NCBI GenBank assembly: GCA_030068075.1
Contig: CM057827.1
Location: 69,268,500 to 69,332,499, forward strand
DNA length: 64,000 bases
Source of the DNA: Paguma larvata
Lineage: Eukaryota; Chordata; Mammalia; Carnivora; Viverridae
Reading direction: 5' to 3'
Made by a program: the position numbers and the translations under genes. The notes under the pieces are model-generated. The model saw nothing but the letters and a program-made list of their open reading frames with translations, was not told the origin of the DNA and ran no database searches. Every line of letters begins with the position of its first letter. Position 1 is the first letter of the stretch. Shown here piece after piece: positions 22,401 to 35,439 of this stretch.

Positions 22401-23649
22401 CCAGCGTCTGTAAGATTGGAGCATGGGAGAAGCAGCCATTGTGCCCTGGCCCCAGATTCACGTGGGTTTTGAACATCTCTGTGGTTTGTTAACGCGTGAC
22501 ACTGTAAACTCATACTAGTGTTAACCTGAATTACTAGTAGAGTCATACTCAAGTGATAGATTTATCTTCCCTATCAAACACCACACAGCTACTTAGGTCA
22601 GAAGTTAGTTATTTTTTGGAACATGCTGATTAAGAAAGGGGTTGACATTGAATGACAGAAGAGCTGATTGACTGGGGCAGAGCCTGTATTTACATATGGA
22701 CCTTGAGTCTGACCTCGATTTACAGGCTATCCTGTGGCATCCCAACATATAAGCAGGACGCCTGCCTACCTACCCATTCCTCTCAAGTGAGGTGCTGGAT
22801 CCTAACCAAGGCATTCTATTTTATTGCTCCTAGGGAGTCTCAAGTGAACCTGTAAAGACTCTCTGGTTACCCAACAGGACCTTGTGCAGCTGCATGTGGA
22901 AATCAGGATAATTCCGGCATTTCTCAGAGCATTTTAATAGAGCACTGATTACAGATTGCAGGCACCTGGTGGTGTTTTTGTACGGAGGCTGAAGGGTGCA
23001 GTTCCAGAGACCAGAACTGGGCTAGACAGATTCCTATTTTCCTATCCTGTTGTTTCCCAGGCTCTGGGAAGAGGTGCTGAGAAACTCTTAGAACACTTGA
23101 ACAAGGCTTTTGACATGCTTAGCCTGTGCTTTCAGGAGACCACCAATACCAGAGCATTAATTCCCTGGCAGATAATGGACATGTGACTTTGCCCAGGGCG
23201 TGTTCTCCTTCCAGTGGCTCAGAGCACTGAGACCGCAGGAGGGGCTCCTGTTAGTTGGGGTCAGCACAGAGCCCTGTACTTTGGGACTTGGCCAGAACTA
23301 TTCTGTGCTTCTTGGACTGTCTCGGGCTGTTCCACTTGGGCAGGCCATCATTGCTCTTGGCTTTGACAGCCAAATGAGAAAGCACAAACTGTGAAAAGTC
23401 AAGAGAATAAAAGGTGATAGCCAAAAGTTGAGGTTTTGAAATCAACGGGCTAGAATTATTCTAGTCTAATACTTAATTTCATGCCAATTCATAAGAAAAA
23501 GAATGAATCTGAGAAGAGTCCTCACTGCGATAAATGAGGTTTTTCTCTCTCTTTCCTCCTCCCTCCTGGCATACCATGTGCTCACACCTTCCACAAACTT
23601 GGGACGACTCTAGTAACTCAGCTTGAAAGAGCATTGCAGCCAAGCAGAG
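22401..23649. other. Intronic stretch, nothing recognised
   Basis: No exon or nameable repeat was seen. Confidence 0.4.
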
Positions 23650-23795
23650 AGCAGTGGCCAGCCCTAGTCATGGCCTTGCTACTCTACTTGTATGATTTGG
23701 GAATTTCTCTCCAGACTTTAGCTTTTTTACGATTTAAGGAAGAGAATTGGTGTGCTAGACAACACTAAGGTCATTTCTGGCTGTGAAATTTTTTA
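23650..23795 (+). repeat. MIR SINE relic (weak)
   Basis: Traces of TTGCTACT...TTTGGGAATTTCTCTCCAGACTTTAGC and GGTCATTTCTGGCTGTGAAA match the forward order of a worn MIR. Confidence 0.4.
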
Positions 23796-24689
23796 AGCCT
23801 AAGAATGCCAGCATACTAACTTCTCCATGCCTTTCAGCTGAAGTGTAAGCTGCTGGTGCGTAGGGCCCAAAAAAAGGTGTCAAAGGTGTCTTGTGGAGAT
23901 CCTTCTCAGTGAAGTCAGGTTCCCCTGGATGGAGTTCCCCTGGTCAGCCTTTTAGTTTTGTGAAGCCCATGGTATTGCTGCTGGGGAAGCAAATAAGGTT
24001 TCTTGAAGCAGTGGCAACAAAAGACAGAAGGCACAGAGAGAGTGTGAGGGAGGAGGCAACAAGAGGGTCCACGTTGCACTTCTGAAATGCCAGAGGGGGG
24101 TAATACAGCAGAAGGAAGTGGAAAGAGAAGTTTCCCTTGAGAACCAGCAGAAACCTTTGATATGTGTGCCTTTCATATTTAAACCTTTTCCGGTTTGGAT
24201 CATAGCCTACAAGGTTCATAAAAGTGCCTTGTGGCAGCCATCCAAGACCCTCCCAGGACAGGACTTCTGGTGTAAACCGCTGGCCTCCAAAGCAGGGTCG
24301 TGAGCAGCTGCGATGAGACGTTGGGTGGGCATTGTCCTGTTTACGGAGACAGACCTATTATAGACTCTGTGCTGCTGTGTTACCAACTCCCCACTTTTTT
24401 TTATTTGTGGAATCAAAACAAGCTCTATTCTGACTAGACTACGTGATCCTCTTTGCCAAATACACAGCACGACATGCATAACCGAGATGAACAGATATCC
24501 AGAAAGAATGACTTCAAACTACAGCCTGATTCATTATCTTTGTAGCTGCTGGACAGAGATGATAACAGCATTTGGTTCCACCAGAAAGCAAGCCTGATCA
24601 GAGGGAAAACTGTGAAGGAGATGAATTTGTCTTGATTTACCTAGAATGCATTTCTGTCTACCTCGCCTTTCCTGACCTTTCTTATTTCT
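23796..24689. other. Intronic stretch, nothing recognised
   Basis: No exon or nameable repeat was seen. Confidence 0.4.
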
Positions 24690-24830
24690 TCAGTGAGATA
24701 GCGAGGAAGAGCAGACTGCTGGAATCTCGCTTCCTAGGTTCAAATCCCTGCTCTGCCCTTGAAAAGCTGTGTGAATTAGAGCAACTTATTTAACTACTCA
24801 GCCTTAGTTTCCTCTTTTGTAAAATGGAAT
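24690..24830 (+). repeat. MIR SINE relic
   Basis: GGTTCAAATCCCTGCTCTGC at 24738, GCTGTGTGAATTAGAGCAAC at 24766 and CAGCCTTAGTTTCCTCTTTT at 24800 are the conserved forward MIR core. Confidence 0.8.
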
Positions 24831-25496
24831 CTTGCCCTCTGCCCCCAGTACAAATATATTAATGAGGATTTTCAAATACCAAAGTCCCATATCTAAGTGT
24901 GTGCATCTCACATCAGAATTTGAGGTAGCTGACGGGGAAAAGTTTTGGAGGCTCAGTGGGAATCTTCCTAGTACCGGTCAGATCATAACTGCACAGGCAC
25001 ACAATCATGAAGCTGACCATCAGGGAGACCAATTAAAGTTAAAATCACATTCCCTGGCCAGATCCTTTTGAGATAGAAGAGTTTAACGATCTTATTGAAA
25101 ATCTTACTTGTGAAATCGAGACATCAAAGGACAGAGTGCCTTAATGACCTTATAAACTGACATGATAAACGTGTGTAAAACGGGTACAGGACGTGCCACA
25201 TTTCTCCCGTGTCCCCGATTACTGTGAAGGACTAAAATACCAATTACAGAAAACTTGTTGACATTCTCTCAAGAAATTATAAAGTGATATTTTTCAAATC
25301 AGAGACTCAAGTCGGAAATACTGTTTTAGCATTGCTGTTAGATTTAGAGATTATTTTGAGAAGCTTTCTTCTGATTTTTAGAAAATATGTAAACTCGTGT
25401 CAGCTCTATTTTAGGTTTTTATAGGTTTCATGCCCTTAAAAAATCCTTTTGAAAAGGCTTGTTATCTTTTTCGCTGTTATATTCCAGGTCTCTTCT
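24831..25496. other. Intronic stretch, nothing recognised
   Basis: No exon or nameable repeat was seen. Confidence 0.4.
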
Positions 25497-25746
25497 AAAA
25501 TAGAAATAGCTGAGGGGCACCCAAGAGGCTCAATCAGTTTAGCATCCAATGTGGGCTCAGGTTATGATCTTGGAGTTTGTGGGTTCGATCACCGTGTCGG
25601 GCTCTGTGCTGACAGCTCAGAGCCTGGAGCATGCCTTGGATTCTGTGTCTCCCTCTCTGTCTCTCTTCCAGTCATGCTTCGTCTCTCTCTCTCAAAATAA
25701 ATAAATAAGCATTTAAATAAAGAAATAATAAAATAGAAATAGCTGA
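25497..25746 (+). mobile_element. Feline tRNA-Lys SINE, forward, with 17-bp target-site duplication
   Basis: The body is 25514-25729. It has a worn head (GGGGCACCCAAGAGGCTCAA), the segment CTGACAGCTCAGAGCCTGGA, a CT tract and an AAATAAATAAATA-type tail. AAAATAGAAATAGCTGA flanks it exactly at 25497-25513 and 25730-25746. Confidence 0.95.
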
Positions 25747-27879
25747 ATCAAGAGAATTGATAACTTACCTAAGATTTGAGTCAACAAATATGTGATATAA
25801 AAGGCTTATCCTATGGTTGCTGGAGAATTTATTCATTTGTTTCTTTGTTTTTAATGGTTGATATGTTTAGTCTTTTTTTCTTAATCTCTAACTTCTGTAT
25901 AAACTCCTGTGTGAATCAGACCCCTCCTTTAAGAGGAGAAACGACTACCTAAGTCATTGTTAAATGACAGAATTTCAGCTGAGTAAATTGAAAGATCTAA
26001 CTGGCTTTATTCAATGATTATTGAATTGAGCATCATCTCACCTAACAATAGGAAGTAGCTTTACCAAGCTATCAAAGAGAAACGGCTTTTAAAGGCAGAT
26101 AAAGGGCTAAAAGAGAAAGTTATTAGCAAATAATGAATTGCTGTTTCGGGCAGATTGGCCTCCTAAGGGGTTGGAAGGGCTTATGGAGTGCTGACCAGGC
26201 AATTCCAGGTTGACCTGTTAACGTTAAGTTCCTGGGGGATTGAGACAGCAGTTAGGTAGGTGTTAAGGCTTGGTTCGCCAAAGTGGGGAAATAGCACAAG
26301 GAACTCTGTTTGGGGCCTACTGTCTCTTCTTTAGCGTCTTCCACTTTCTTTCATGTCTGGGTTTAGTGTTTGCCTCACTTTTCTATCGTCAGTGCAAGTA
26401 AAAGAAACATACTAATTTAGCAAGCAGTGCAGAACATAGCACATAATTAAAATGTTTATTTTCACGTCGTCTATCCTCATGTGGCTTTGTCCCCATTTGG
26501 TTGGAATAGATTTGTCAATTGCCAGTGTTGTCCGCTATAAACAATGCTCCCCAGGCCAATATATTGTTTTCTTGGTTTGCCAGCTAGCTGTTAGACACCA
26601 CAGTGACGTGAGTGCTCAGAGATTGAGACACGCCAAAAATTTAAGCTCCTTTCAGTTCGCTTTCTCTCACAACCCTTTGTTCTTTCTTCGATATGATTAA
26701 ATTGATTTTGAAGGCCTACTCATATTTTAGATTGATAATCCTGTCATAATCCAATGATTACACCCCAGCCTGCTCTTCCCGGGTGCTTTATTTCTACCCG
26801 TTACTGTGGAGTCGATATATGGGCACTGAAGAACCAACTTAACTAGTATTTGGAATTTAAACTTGTGAGTGTGGCTTATTTCTGGGAGCTTTTTTGGTGG
26901 TAGTGGTGGCGGTGGCAGTGGTAGGTTTTTTTTAGCTTTGTTGTATTATTTGATAAAGTTGAGATATAATGAATGACAATAAGTTTAACGAGTCCACCCA
27001 CAATATAAATAAACTTGTGTAAACACAGGTCTTCGGGTCTGGGTGTAGAATAGGGTTTGTTCTTTGGATATTAAACCAATAAGAATAGTGTGCTTACCGA
27101 ACATATAAACACGGAAAGGAGATGAAAATAGTCTAGATTTATAACTGAAGTAGACGTGAGTCACTAGCTTTGGAGGATCCTGTGAACATGATGTCTCTAC
27201 ACAGGGAGGGGTAGTATATACAGGAAAAGAAAGCCAACCAAGTCTCATAGTATTTGGTAGCCTGATGGTGGGGAAAAAGTTCCCTCTTCCCTTTCCTTAA
27301 AGAGTTAAACTGTATTTTAGGAGTTTTTTTAGAGTTTCATACACTTAAAACTGTAAGTAAGCCATGACCAGGGGGACTGTGTATGGTTGTGCTGTTTTTG
27401 CACTGCTCCAAAGGTGTGTGCACAAGGGAGCAAGTGCAAGCTGACGCGTGGTGTCGCACATGTGCGGTGTTGCGTTCCCCAGGCCGTGGACACTGGCGTG
27501 GAGCTGCAGTTGCTGAGAGGAGAGGTGCCATTTTCTTCTCACAGAAATGGCTTCCAGGACTTCCTGTTGTTCATAGCATTTGCTTCTTTTTCTCACAGCT
27601 CTTCAAAAGTGGAAGTCTATCCAGTTTCACCTTTGGGATTCCCAGCACCATGTCTGGACTGAAGCTGAAAAGAGTCAGGCAGACCAATAATCAGATCTCA
27701 ATAAAATATATTTTGATATGTCTTCCAGTTTGAGGAGAAACAGCATACCTCAAAAACAAAATGTTGAAAGGAACACTTCCGTCAGGTTATAGCGGAATAA
27801 GAATACTGCCCTGTAGAATTAATTTCTGACCGGTTTTCTGGCTTCAAAATCCAGAGATATTTATGTTCACATTTTGGCA
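25747..27879. other. Intronic stretch, little recognised
   Basis: A GGTGGTAGTGGTGGCGGTGG run near 26895 is a short purine-rich simple repeat. A TTGAGATATAATGAATGACA word at 26959 hints at a worn L1 3' UTR. No exon was seen. Confidence 0.35.
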
Positions 27880-28250
27880 AACTTTTTTCTAGACATTTCT
27901 TTATACATAGAAATACACACATATCATTCACGAGCTTATTTTCTGTTTCGTTACCTCCTTGTTTTCACTCTGTTATGTTACGATCGTTTTCCCAAGTCAG
28001 TATCTGTAGCTCTATGCCATGAAGTTTAAAGACTGTGTAATATTCTCTTGGGTGATGAGCTACACTGTATTTAACAAGTGAAGATTGGCTATGGATAGAT
28101 ATTTAGATTGTTTATAATGTTTTTCTCTTAATGAATCTGAAGTAAGCATGTGTTTGTAATACACGTAGGCATACATGCTCACATCATCTTCCCTCATGGT
28201 AGAATTGCTAGTTCAAGGAGTTCTAACTCAGATATTAATTTCATAAAAAC
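27880..28250 (-). mobile_element. Old L1 3' UTR relic
   Basis: GTGTAATATTCTCTTGGGTG at 28036, then TGTATTTAACAAGTGAAGAT and GATAGATATTTAGATTGTTT, and finally AATTGCTAGTTCAAGGAG, follow the reversed 3' region of old L1s. It is strongly diverged. Confidence 0.5.
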
Positions 28251-30324
28251 ACATACCTGAGAAGCTAGTTTACAACCTTAAAGCAAACTTCGGGAGATAC
28301 ATTTAGCGGCTATCTTGATTCCACACTTGGAATTGAGCGTGGAAGTGTTTTGGAAATCAGGCGGTGCCATGCAAACCTCAGTGACTCATTACTAGGGCTC
28401 TACAGAGTATCTGCCCTGTACTCTCAAAACATGTTTATGGAGCCTGATTTTATAAATACTTCATTAAATACAGAGGGAAAACCCCCGAAGACAGTGGTAC
28501 TGAACTGGTTGTATAGCAGAATAAACAAGCAGATTATCAAGAAAACAAGTCCAGGTCCTCGCCCCTTAGATCCCCTCTGTGAGCAGGTCCTGGGCACCTC
28601 CTTTTTTGATGTACAGTCCTTGTTTGGAATTTGTCCTTTATGGTATTTCTGTGTCAATCTACAAGTATTTTTCCAATGAAAGAGAATATTTTAGCTTTTA
28701 TTCATATAATTTTTATTTTCCTATTTAGAAGTTTCTGGTCCTTCAAGGATATTTTTTAGAGGGTTCTTTGTTTTGTTTTTTGTCTGTTGGGTTGCTTGGT
28801 TGTCTTGAGATATGACTTACTGATCTAGTTCTGATCTTTGCAAGCCTTGTGAAGTCTTAAATATGGGTTCTTGGTCCGCCATTCCCATCTGGCTTCACAA
28901 CACACAGCCCATTTCACAGCCCTTGTTTCTACCATGAAGAACGATGGACTTATAGTGATTTCAGTTTCCTACTTTGAATGTTATCACCAGATTAAAAGTA
29001 TCCGTCTATTCTAGCAGTATATCAGACTCCCTCTTTAGATTCCACTAATGCAAATCTTTAGAGTAATAATTGAACTACATGGAAAAATTGGCTGGTGGAC
29101 TGAAATTTTTAATTTATTTAAATTTTCTATAGCTTGCATGCCATAAAGCGACTGAAATTTTCACCTTGAGAACTATCTTATCAAAGAGTGAATTTGTCTA
29201 CATAGAAATTTTGCATATTTAGAATCAGTAACTCTTACTCGAGTAAACTTTTTATAAAGGTAATTTGACCTCTAATTATCTCATTGGGCTTAATATACGA
29301 AACCATTAAGAAATAGATTTTTCACTGCATAACACATTGTGTATTTTCTAACTACCAGGTGAAACTCTTGGATTTTGGAACAAAATGAACATTTTTACAT
29401 TATTTTTAGGTTCAGTGATTGCTTGATAACCTGTGACGTGTAATATTTAGTGTTTATATACTGTGGAGTTGACAGGAAGCAATTTAACATTTCTCTACTT
29501 TGGTTTCAATATTTATAACATTGACCCATTTCTTGTCAAGGTAATTGTGTTTTCCTGTCAAGACCTGAGGCTTGGAGAAAAACAAATACAGTTAAGCTGG
29601 AGTTTTATTTGTCCTTCAGAATATTACATTGGGCAGCGTTGACAAACAATTGTGAGCAAGACATGAGGAATACTGGGGCCCTTTTAGGAGACATCAGAGT
29701 CAGTCAAGCTAGAGATGATGAGACTCCTAACCAAGGCAGAGGAGGCAAGGGTAAGAGGAATTCTGATGGAATCCTAAAAGGTGACATCAAATTCACAGGA
29801 CTTATGGGGTAGAGGGTGGGGGTCGGAGGGATGAAGGAAGATGCAGAGTCTCTAGGTTAACTCTCAGTGGAAGTGCTCAGTTGGCAGGTAGATAAATGGA
29901 TTTCAAGCCAGGAAGGCGTTGGAAGCTGGATGCATGATTAGTGTCCTCAGATTAAAGTTGCATTTGTAGAATTTCAAACACAAAGTGGTAGTGCATAGAA
30001 GTCCTTAGTAATCTTACTTCTCTTATTTCTAGGTTATTGGCGGTCACTTCACCAGAGTTCATCCGCACTAGAAAGTCCAGCTGATTCTCCCCAAAATTCT
30101 CCCAAGGTGACATCACTTTCACTCTTGGAGAATTCTGAAACTTGATATCAGCTTGTTACGAGTGCATCTGCCTCAGGGTCAAGTTACATTAACTGGTTAA
30201 AGAGGGTGGTGTCTAAACCCAGGGATTCTGATTATTCATTGCCAATGAGAATGTAACTGCCGTAGAGTCCAGAATACTTGTATTGGCACAGCTAGTGCCA
30301 AAATATGGTCAGGAGATTGCATGC
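28251..30324. other. Intronic stretch, nothing recognised
   Basis: AT-rich DNA with short TTTTG runs near 28770. No exon or nameable repeat. Confidence 0.4.
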
Positions 30325-30530
30325 TAAACATGAGGCCTAGGGGAGCCTCCGTGGCTCAGTCTGTTGAGCATCCGATTCTTGATATCAGCTCAGGTCATGA
30401 TTCCAGAATCATGGGATCAAGCCCTGAGTCAGGCTGTGTGCTGAGCATGGAGCCTGCTTGGGATTCTCTCTCTCTCTCTCTCCCAAATAATTTTTAAAAA
30501 ATAAAATAAAAAATAAATAAACATGAGGCC
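30325..30530 (+). mobile_element. Carnivore tRNA-Lys SINE, forward, with 13-bp target-site duplication
   Basis: The body is 30338-30517. It is the older sub-type (GCTGAGCATGGAGCCTGCTT) with a short CT tract and an A-rich tail. TAAACATGAGGCC occurs at 30325-30337 and 30518-30530. Confidence 0.93.
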
Positions 30531-31353
30531 CAAACAAGGAATTTCCTGAGGTTAGGCGAATCAGTTTACCTTGATAATATTACGCTGAATAGATGATTAT
30601 TTCTCACCAAAGGAGCTCTTGGTTCTCAGGTGAGAAGTATTTGAAGCCTGTAGGCTACAGCCCCTGTCTGCATGATAGCTGCAAAGGGAAACTGTGGCCA
30701 AGGGCATCTGCAGCTTTAACTTGCTGGAGTCCCTACCACTTTGCCTTATCTCCTGATCACAGAGGACAAGCATCCGTTCCATTCCTGGAAACCAAAGATG
30801 TTAATGTTGGAGTGCAAAACATCTGCCATCTGTACCCCTTACTTACGTACTTCATCTGCTCAGTCCTGAGGTCATAGGAGTTTACAGCTCCTTCTCTGAA
30901 GGTTAATCTCATTTCCTGGTTACTTGTGGGGGTAGAGGGCCACCTCCCCACAGTAGCCATGTACTAACGCCAAGTGGATATGGATTAGGTGGTTTACAGC
31001 AAGAAGATAAATTAAAAAGCCCTGGGAAGGATTAAACTAACTGAAATTAGTTTCTACAATTACCACTTAAGGCAGCCAGCTCCTTTGACTTGCAAATCAT
31101 ATTGTAGGTTGGTTTCTTGGATGGAAAAGCTTTGTAATTATAGCCTGTAGAAGCTGTGGACCCGGAAGAGAAAAAAAACTTCCATGGGATTGTAGGAGAG
31201 GAAAAATAATTTTCCTTCTCCCCTTGGGTTCTTAGCTGAGACCGCTGTAATAAAAGACAGATTAATAAGAGAAAAACAGAAGTCTATCAGCACATATTCC
31301 TCATGGATACATGGGAGATACCCAGGGAAGAATGAGTAACTCTGAAAATCCTT
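30531..31353. other. Intronic stretch, possible start of an unnamed repeat near 31190
   Basis: AGACAGATTAATAAGAGAAA at 31255 and CATGGGAGATACCCAGGGAA at 31310 recall a dispersed repeat I cannot name. It may continue right of the SINE. Confidence 0.3.
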
Positions 31354-31610
31354 AGAATTCTAAATCCTTGGGGCACCTGGGTGGCTCAGTTGGTTGAGCG
31401 TCTAACTTCGGCTCAGGTCATGATCTCGCAGTCTGTGAGTTCGAGCCCCGCCTTGTGCTCTGTGCTGACAGCTCAGAGCCTGGAGCCTGCTTCGGATTCT
31501 GTGTCTCCCTCTCTCTCTGCCCCTCCCCCACTCGTGCTCTGTCTCTCTCTCTGTCTCAAAAATAAATAAACATTAAAAAAAATTAAAAAAAAAAAGAATT
31601 CTAAATCCTT
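31354..31610 (+). mobile_element. Feline tRNA-Lys SINE, forward, near consensus, with 16-bp target-site duplication
   Basis: The body is 31370-31594 with a nearly intact head (GGGGCACCTGGGTGGCTCAG). It has a box-B-like GTTCGAGCCCCGC, CTGACAGCTCAGAGCCTGGA, a CT tract and an A tail. AGAATTCTAAATCCTT flanks it exactly at 31354-31369 and 31595-31610. One of the least diverged copies in the window. Confidence 0.96.
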
Positions 31611-32464
31611 AGAATTCAGGATTAAATACTATCTCCATAGGGAAAGGGAGGTAGGCTTCTAAAGGGAGAGGAAATGATTTTTAGGAAAGACTGAGTGTAC
31701 CCTTAGAAGAACAGATGGGAAATAAGAGAGTTTGTGAAAAATTCTGTCCCGCGTATGGTGCTCTTTCCTGTGACAAGGGTCCATCTTCTCTGGCTGATGA
31801 AACTCTGGGAGAGGGGATATTTTGAGTTCCTCTGGGAGGATCTGTCTTTAGGCAGATTAGGGGCATTCAGACAAAGCCTCTCCTTGCATTTGCTGCTTTT
31901 CAGATGCCTTCAGCCCCGAATAATTAAAATAGGAAAGTGGCCTATTTTGGGGAGGCATGTCCCACTGCCTTCATTATGATGAAGACTAGAATACCTCTGG
32001 TCGTTGGTGTCGTATTCATCTTCTTTTCTTACAGTGGGGTCCTAGCCTTGGGCTGGACATGGATTTACCAACAAGATGTAAGACTTGATAAAGCTGCTTG
32101 CTTGAATCAGGAGAGAAAATCCTGTTAGGTTGCTTCCTGTATTCTTTCCGAAGAATACATCCCTTTCCATCCCATACTTCCTTGTTGGGCTGTTGATTTT
32201 TAAATTAGGTGTCAGGATGGCTGCATGAGAACCGATTAGAGAATTGTTTAAAACACAAATGCTAACATTCTAATTTGGTGGCTGTAAATGAGGGGACCAG
32301 GAGTCTGGAATTTTTAAAATCCTTTTATGCTGAATTCAGATGTGTTGTCAGGTTGGGAGATACTCTTATAGATTCTTGCCACAAAACTGCACACGTATCT
32401 TTTTCCCTTTCTGATTCTTTCCTTTCTGATCCACTGTACATTCCCATCCCCAGGATGATGTGAG
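31611..32464. other. Intronic stretch, possible continuation of an unnamed repeat to about 31980
   Basis: GGAAAGACTGAGTGTACCCT at 31684 and TAGGCAGATTAGGGGCATTC near 31851 appear to continue the pattern left of the SINE. After about 31990 nothing is recognised. Confidence 0.3.
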
Positions 32465-32707
32465 AAACATGCACACAGGGGCACCTGCGTGGCTTAGTCG
32501 GTTGAGCATCCAACTCTTAATTTCAGCTCAGGTCATGATCTTGTGGTTCATGGGATTAAGCCCCATGTCAGGCTCTGTGCTGAGCATGGAGCCTGCTTGG
32601 GATTCTCTCTCTTTCTTTCCCTCTGCCCCTCTCCCCTGCTCACACACACTCTGTTTCTAAAATAAAAATTTTTTAATTTATTAAAATAAGAAAAAAACAT
32701 GCACACA
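32465..32707 (+). mobile_element. Carnivore tRNA-Lys SINE, forward, with 13-bp target-site duplication
   Basis: The body is 32478-32694, older sub-type (GTGCTGAGCATGGAGCCTGC). AAACATGCACACA occurs at 32465-32477 and 32695-32707. Confidence 0.94.
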
Positions 32708-33009
32708 TGCCTGCAATTGCATACACATCCCACAAAATGCATCCACTAATCCCTTACTAGTGAGTTTCCTGAGGGTGAAGGCTATAAATTCATCATCCTT
32801 GTAACAATACAGAGCCTTTCATAAAATAGACCATGTATCCATATTTAGAGAGTTTCATACCATGAATGAGGAGAAAGCTTGGGTAAAGTTGGGTTTCTCT
32901 TTTACAAATCCCTTCTGGTATGGATGACTACATTTGCTCAGTTTCTACACGTTCAAAGGGCCTTTTATTTTTCATGCCGTAGCAGAATTAATTAAAATTT
33001 TCTATTTTT

Positions 33010-33225
33010 AAGAGTTTATTATGATTCAGGCCCTAGAATAAGTGGTTTGCATGCATTGTTTCATTTAATTCTTTCAGTAGTTCTAGGAGGTGGGTGAAGA
33101 TCTCTCTTAAGTTGCAGTTAGTAAACTGAGGGTCTGGAATTTTAAGAGATTTACCCAGGCACATATAGGTCTTCAGTGTTGGAGCTGGAATTCGAACCCA
33201 GGTTTGTTTTGATTCCAAAACCAGT
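33010..33225 (-). repeat. MIR SINE relic
   Basis: GTTTCATTTAATTCTTTCAG at 33058, AGTAAACTGAGGGTCTGG at 33120 and GGAGCTGGAATTCGAACCCA at 33181 mark the reversed MIR. Confidence 0.8.
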
Positions 33226-35439
33226 GAAGTTCCTGGTTTTATGTTTCCTGGTTTTTGTCATGCTTTGTTATTGTTCTTGGCTACTAAATATCAGCGTGTG
33301 TGTGTGTGTGTGTAAAGGTCATTTCTATGTGTTACCAGTTTCTCAAAAGAAAAACAGAATTTTCTAAGAGTTTGGTAAGGCATGTTCCTTTTTTTTTTTT
33401 TTCTGGCAGATTTTGCACAATAAAATGATGGCTTTTTATTTCTTTTAACCACAATTTTAGACAAATGTGAATCTAAGATAGGAAAGCAAAAGCCATAGCC
33501 CAGTGGGAAGGCACTGGTCGGAGAATGCCTGGTGAGTTTGGGGATATGACACGCTTTCGGCATTGCTTCCAGAACGTTGGACGCTTCTATGCTCCCACCG
33601 GCTCACTTTCTCACTTGTCCTCAAAGGGTGAGAAGCGAGAGGCCTTTTTTCTCTCTCGCTTTAAAAATGTCCCTGTAAATGATGATGCGCCACCTGGGGA
33701 AGTCACAGGGTAAATCATGGTGGGGGCACTTGTGTTTGCTAACTTCTGAGAAATTGCAGGGCATCAGTCAGTGGTCAGCACGTTGGAAACCAGGCCCCCT
33801 GCACTGTCGGCATGTTCTCAGCCAGCGTGAGGAACCTGGTGGCAAGGAGAAAATGTCACGATCAGAGTGCAAATGTGTCTGGGTATGTATCAGTATAACA
33901 CGTAGTGGAGGCGTAGACAGATATAATAAAAAGCAACACTTTGTATTCTTTATTCTTGGTGCCACTAAGAAAGCCTGTTCTCTTACACAATTGAAAAGGG
34001 CGATATTTTTTCTTTAACCAGAGGAATGCTCTTTTAAAATATATCTCTTTTCGACGACAAAGTTGCTTATGGATAGCTATGTTGGTAGCGTTTGTGAATC
34101 TTGCATTGGGAAGGGTGATCCTGTGGTTTTCCCTCATAAAACAAAACCTTTGATGCAGTCAGCAGTCAGCTCCGGGGAGTGGGGGCCACGTCTTCAATAT
34201 ATCCTGTGTCTCTAATACTGAGCCTAGAGATGGCACGTAGTGTTTGTTTGCCACCGGGGTCAATTTTACAGCAGGCTGACCAACTCTTCGAGCGGCTGTT
34301 ACCATATGTGCCCGTGCTGTTGACCGATTCGCAGCTCTCTCTGAACACTCTGTATAACCCAAGTGACCAACACCTTTAGTTCTGATTTGCTGGTTAAACA
34401 AATTTTGGCTAGTGATTAAAATGCAGACTGTAACTAGGATGATGGGGTAGAAAACGTCTATTCAAGTTGCTGTAGAGGTTTTTGGATGATAAGGTTAAAA
34501 TTCAGACTGACCTTGAATATAATGGATGCAAATGAGCAGTATTAAGACCATTAGGGAGGTATAACTTCTGGAAAACTAAATATAACATGGGGCTGTATAT
34601 ATGTGAGTTTGGTGGCAGGGAGAGGAGGGACTCGTTGTGAGTCAGCAACATACTGCTTTAGCTTCTTAATTATTGGGCACGCACTGCCAGTTACCCACAG
34701 GAGCATAACATGTGGGCACTGCCGGGTAACATTTCCAAAATACTTGGCATTAGTCAGGCGGTTTTTTTTTTTTTTTAATAGAATTCTCTGTCCACTCTGG
34801 CTGAAGAAAAATGTGGAGAATTTGTCAAGGGTTCAGAGCATGGCAACTATATGCAAAGGAGCACTGGAAAATAGGACCCACCGAAAGAGTCTAATAAATA
34901 AGGATTAATTATTTAGCGTGATCCAAAGCAGCCTAATGGGTGATTAAATTAATGGTCTTCTGTTGCATGTACGGTTGTTATGTAGAAGATAATATAATTA
35001 TTTCCACTGTGAATGGAATTAGGGAAATGGATTTACATTAGGGTTAAAGGAGATTTTGAGGCAACATAAAGAACTTCTTGATCATTGGACAGTGGAAAGA
35101 CTTCTCAACTGGAAATGTGAAAACATGTTTCTCACAGAACAGGAATGGGGGTGCAGACCGCCTTCCAGTTACCATTAGGTGCGGCCGGGGTAGAGTTGAC
35201 ACACTTTGCAGATGACATTTCGTGCTGTTCGTCTCACATCGTATTGGACATTTTCAGCGAGTCCATCAGTATTCCCTTTTCATTTGTGTTTTTCACGGTT
35301 AATACAAACGTGCAGACCTTGCTTATAATGATTCTGCAGTGCGTTTCAAGCAAGTGAGAGTTTAAACTACAAATTGAAAATTATCTCACCTGCGAATCCA
35401 CTTGCTGCTCACTCTCACAGGGGCCTTAGAATATTATCA
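33226..35439. other. Intronic flank left of the STXBP6 exon
   Basis: Contains a short GT array (33295-33313) and T runs near 33389 and 34763. The part at 34900-35045 is rich in TAAT/ATTA words (see findings). No SINE lies within about 2.7 kb left of the exon. Confidence 0.4.
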
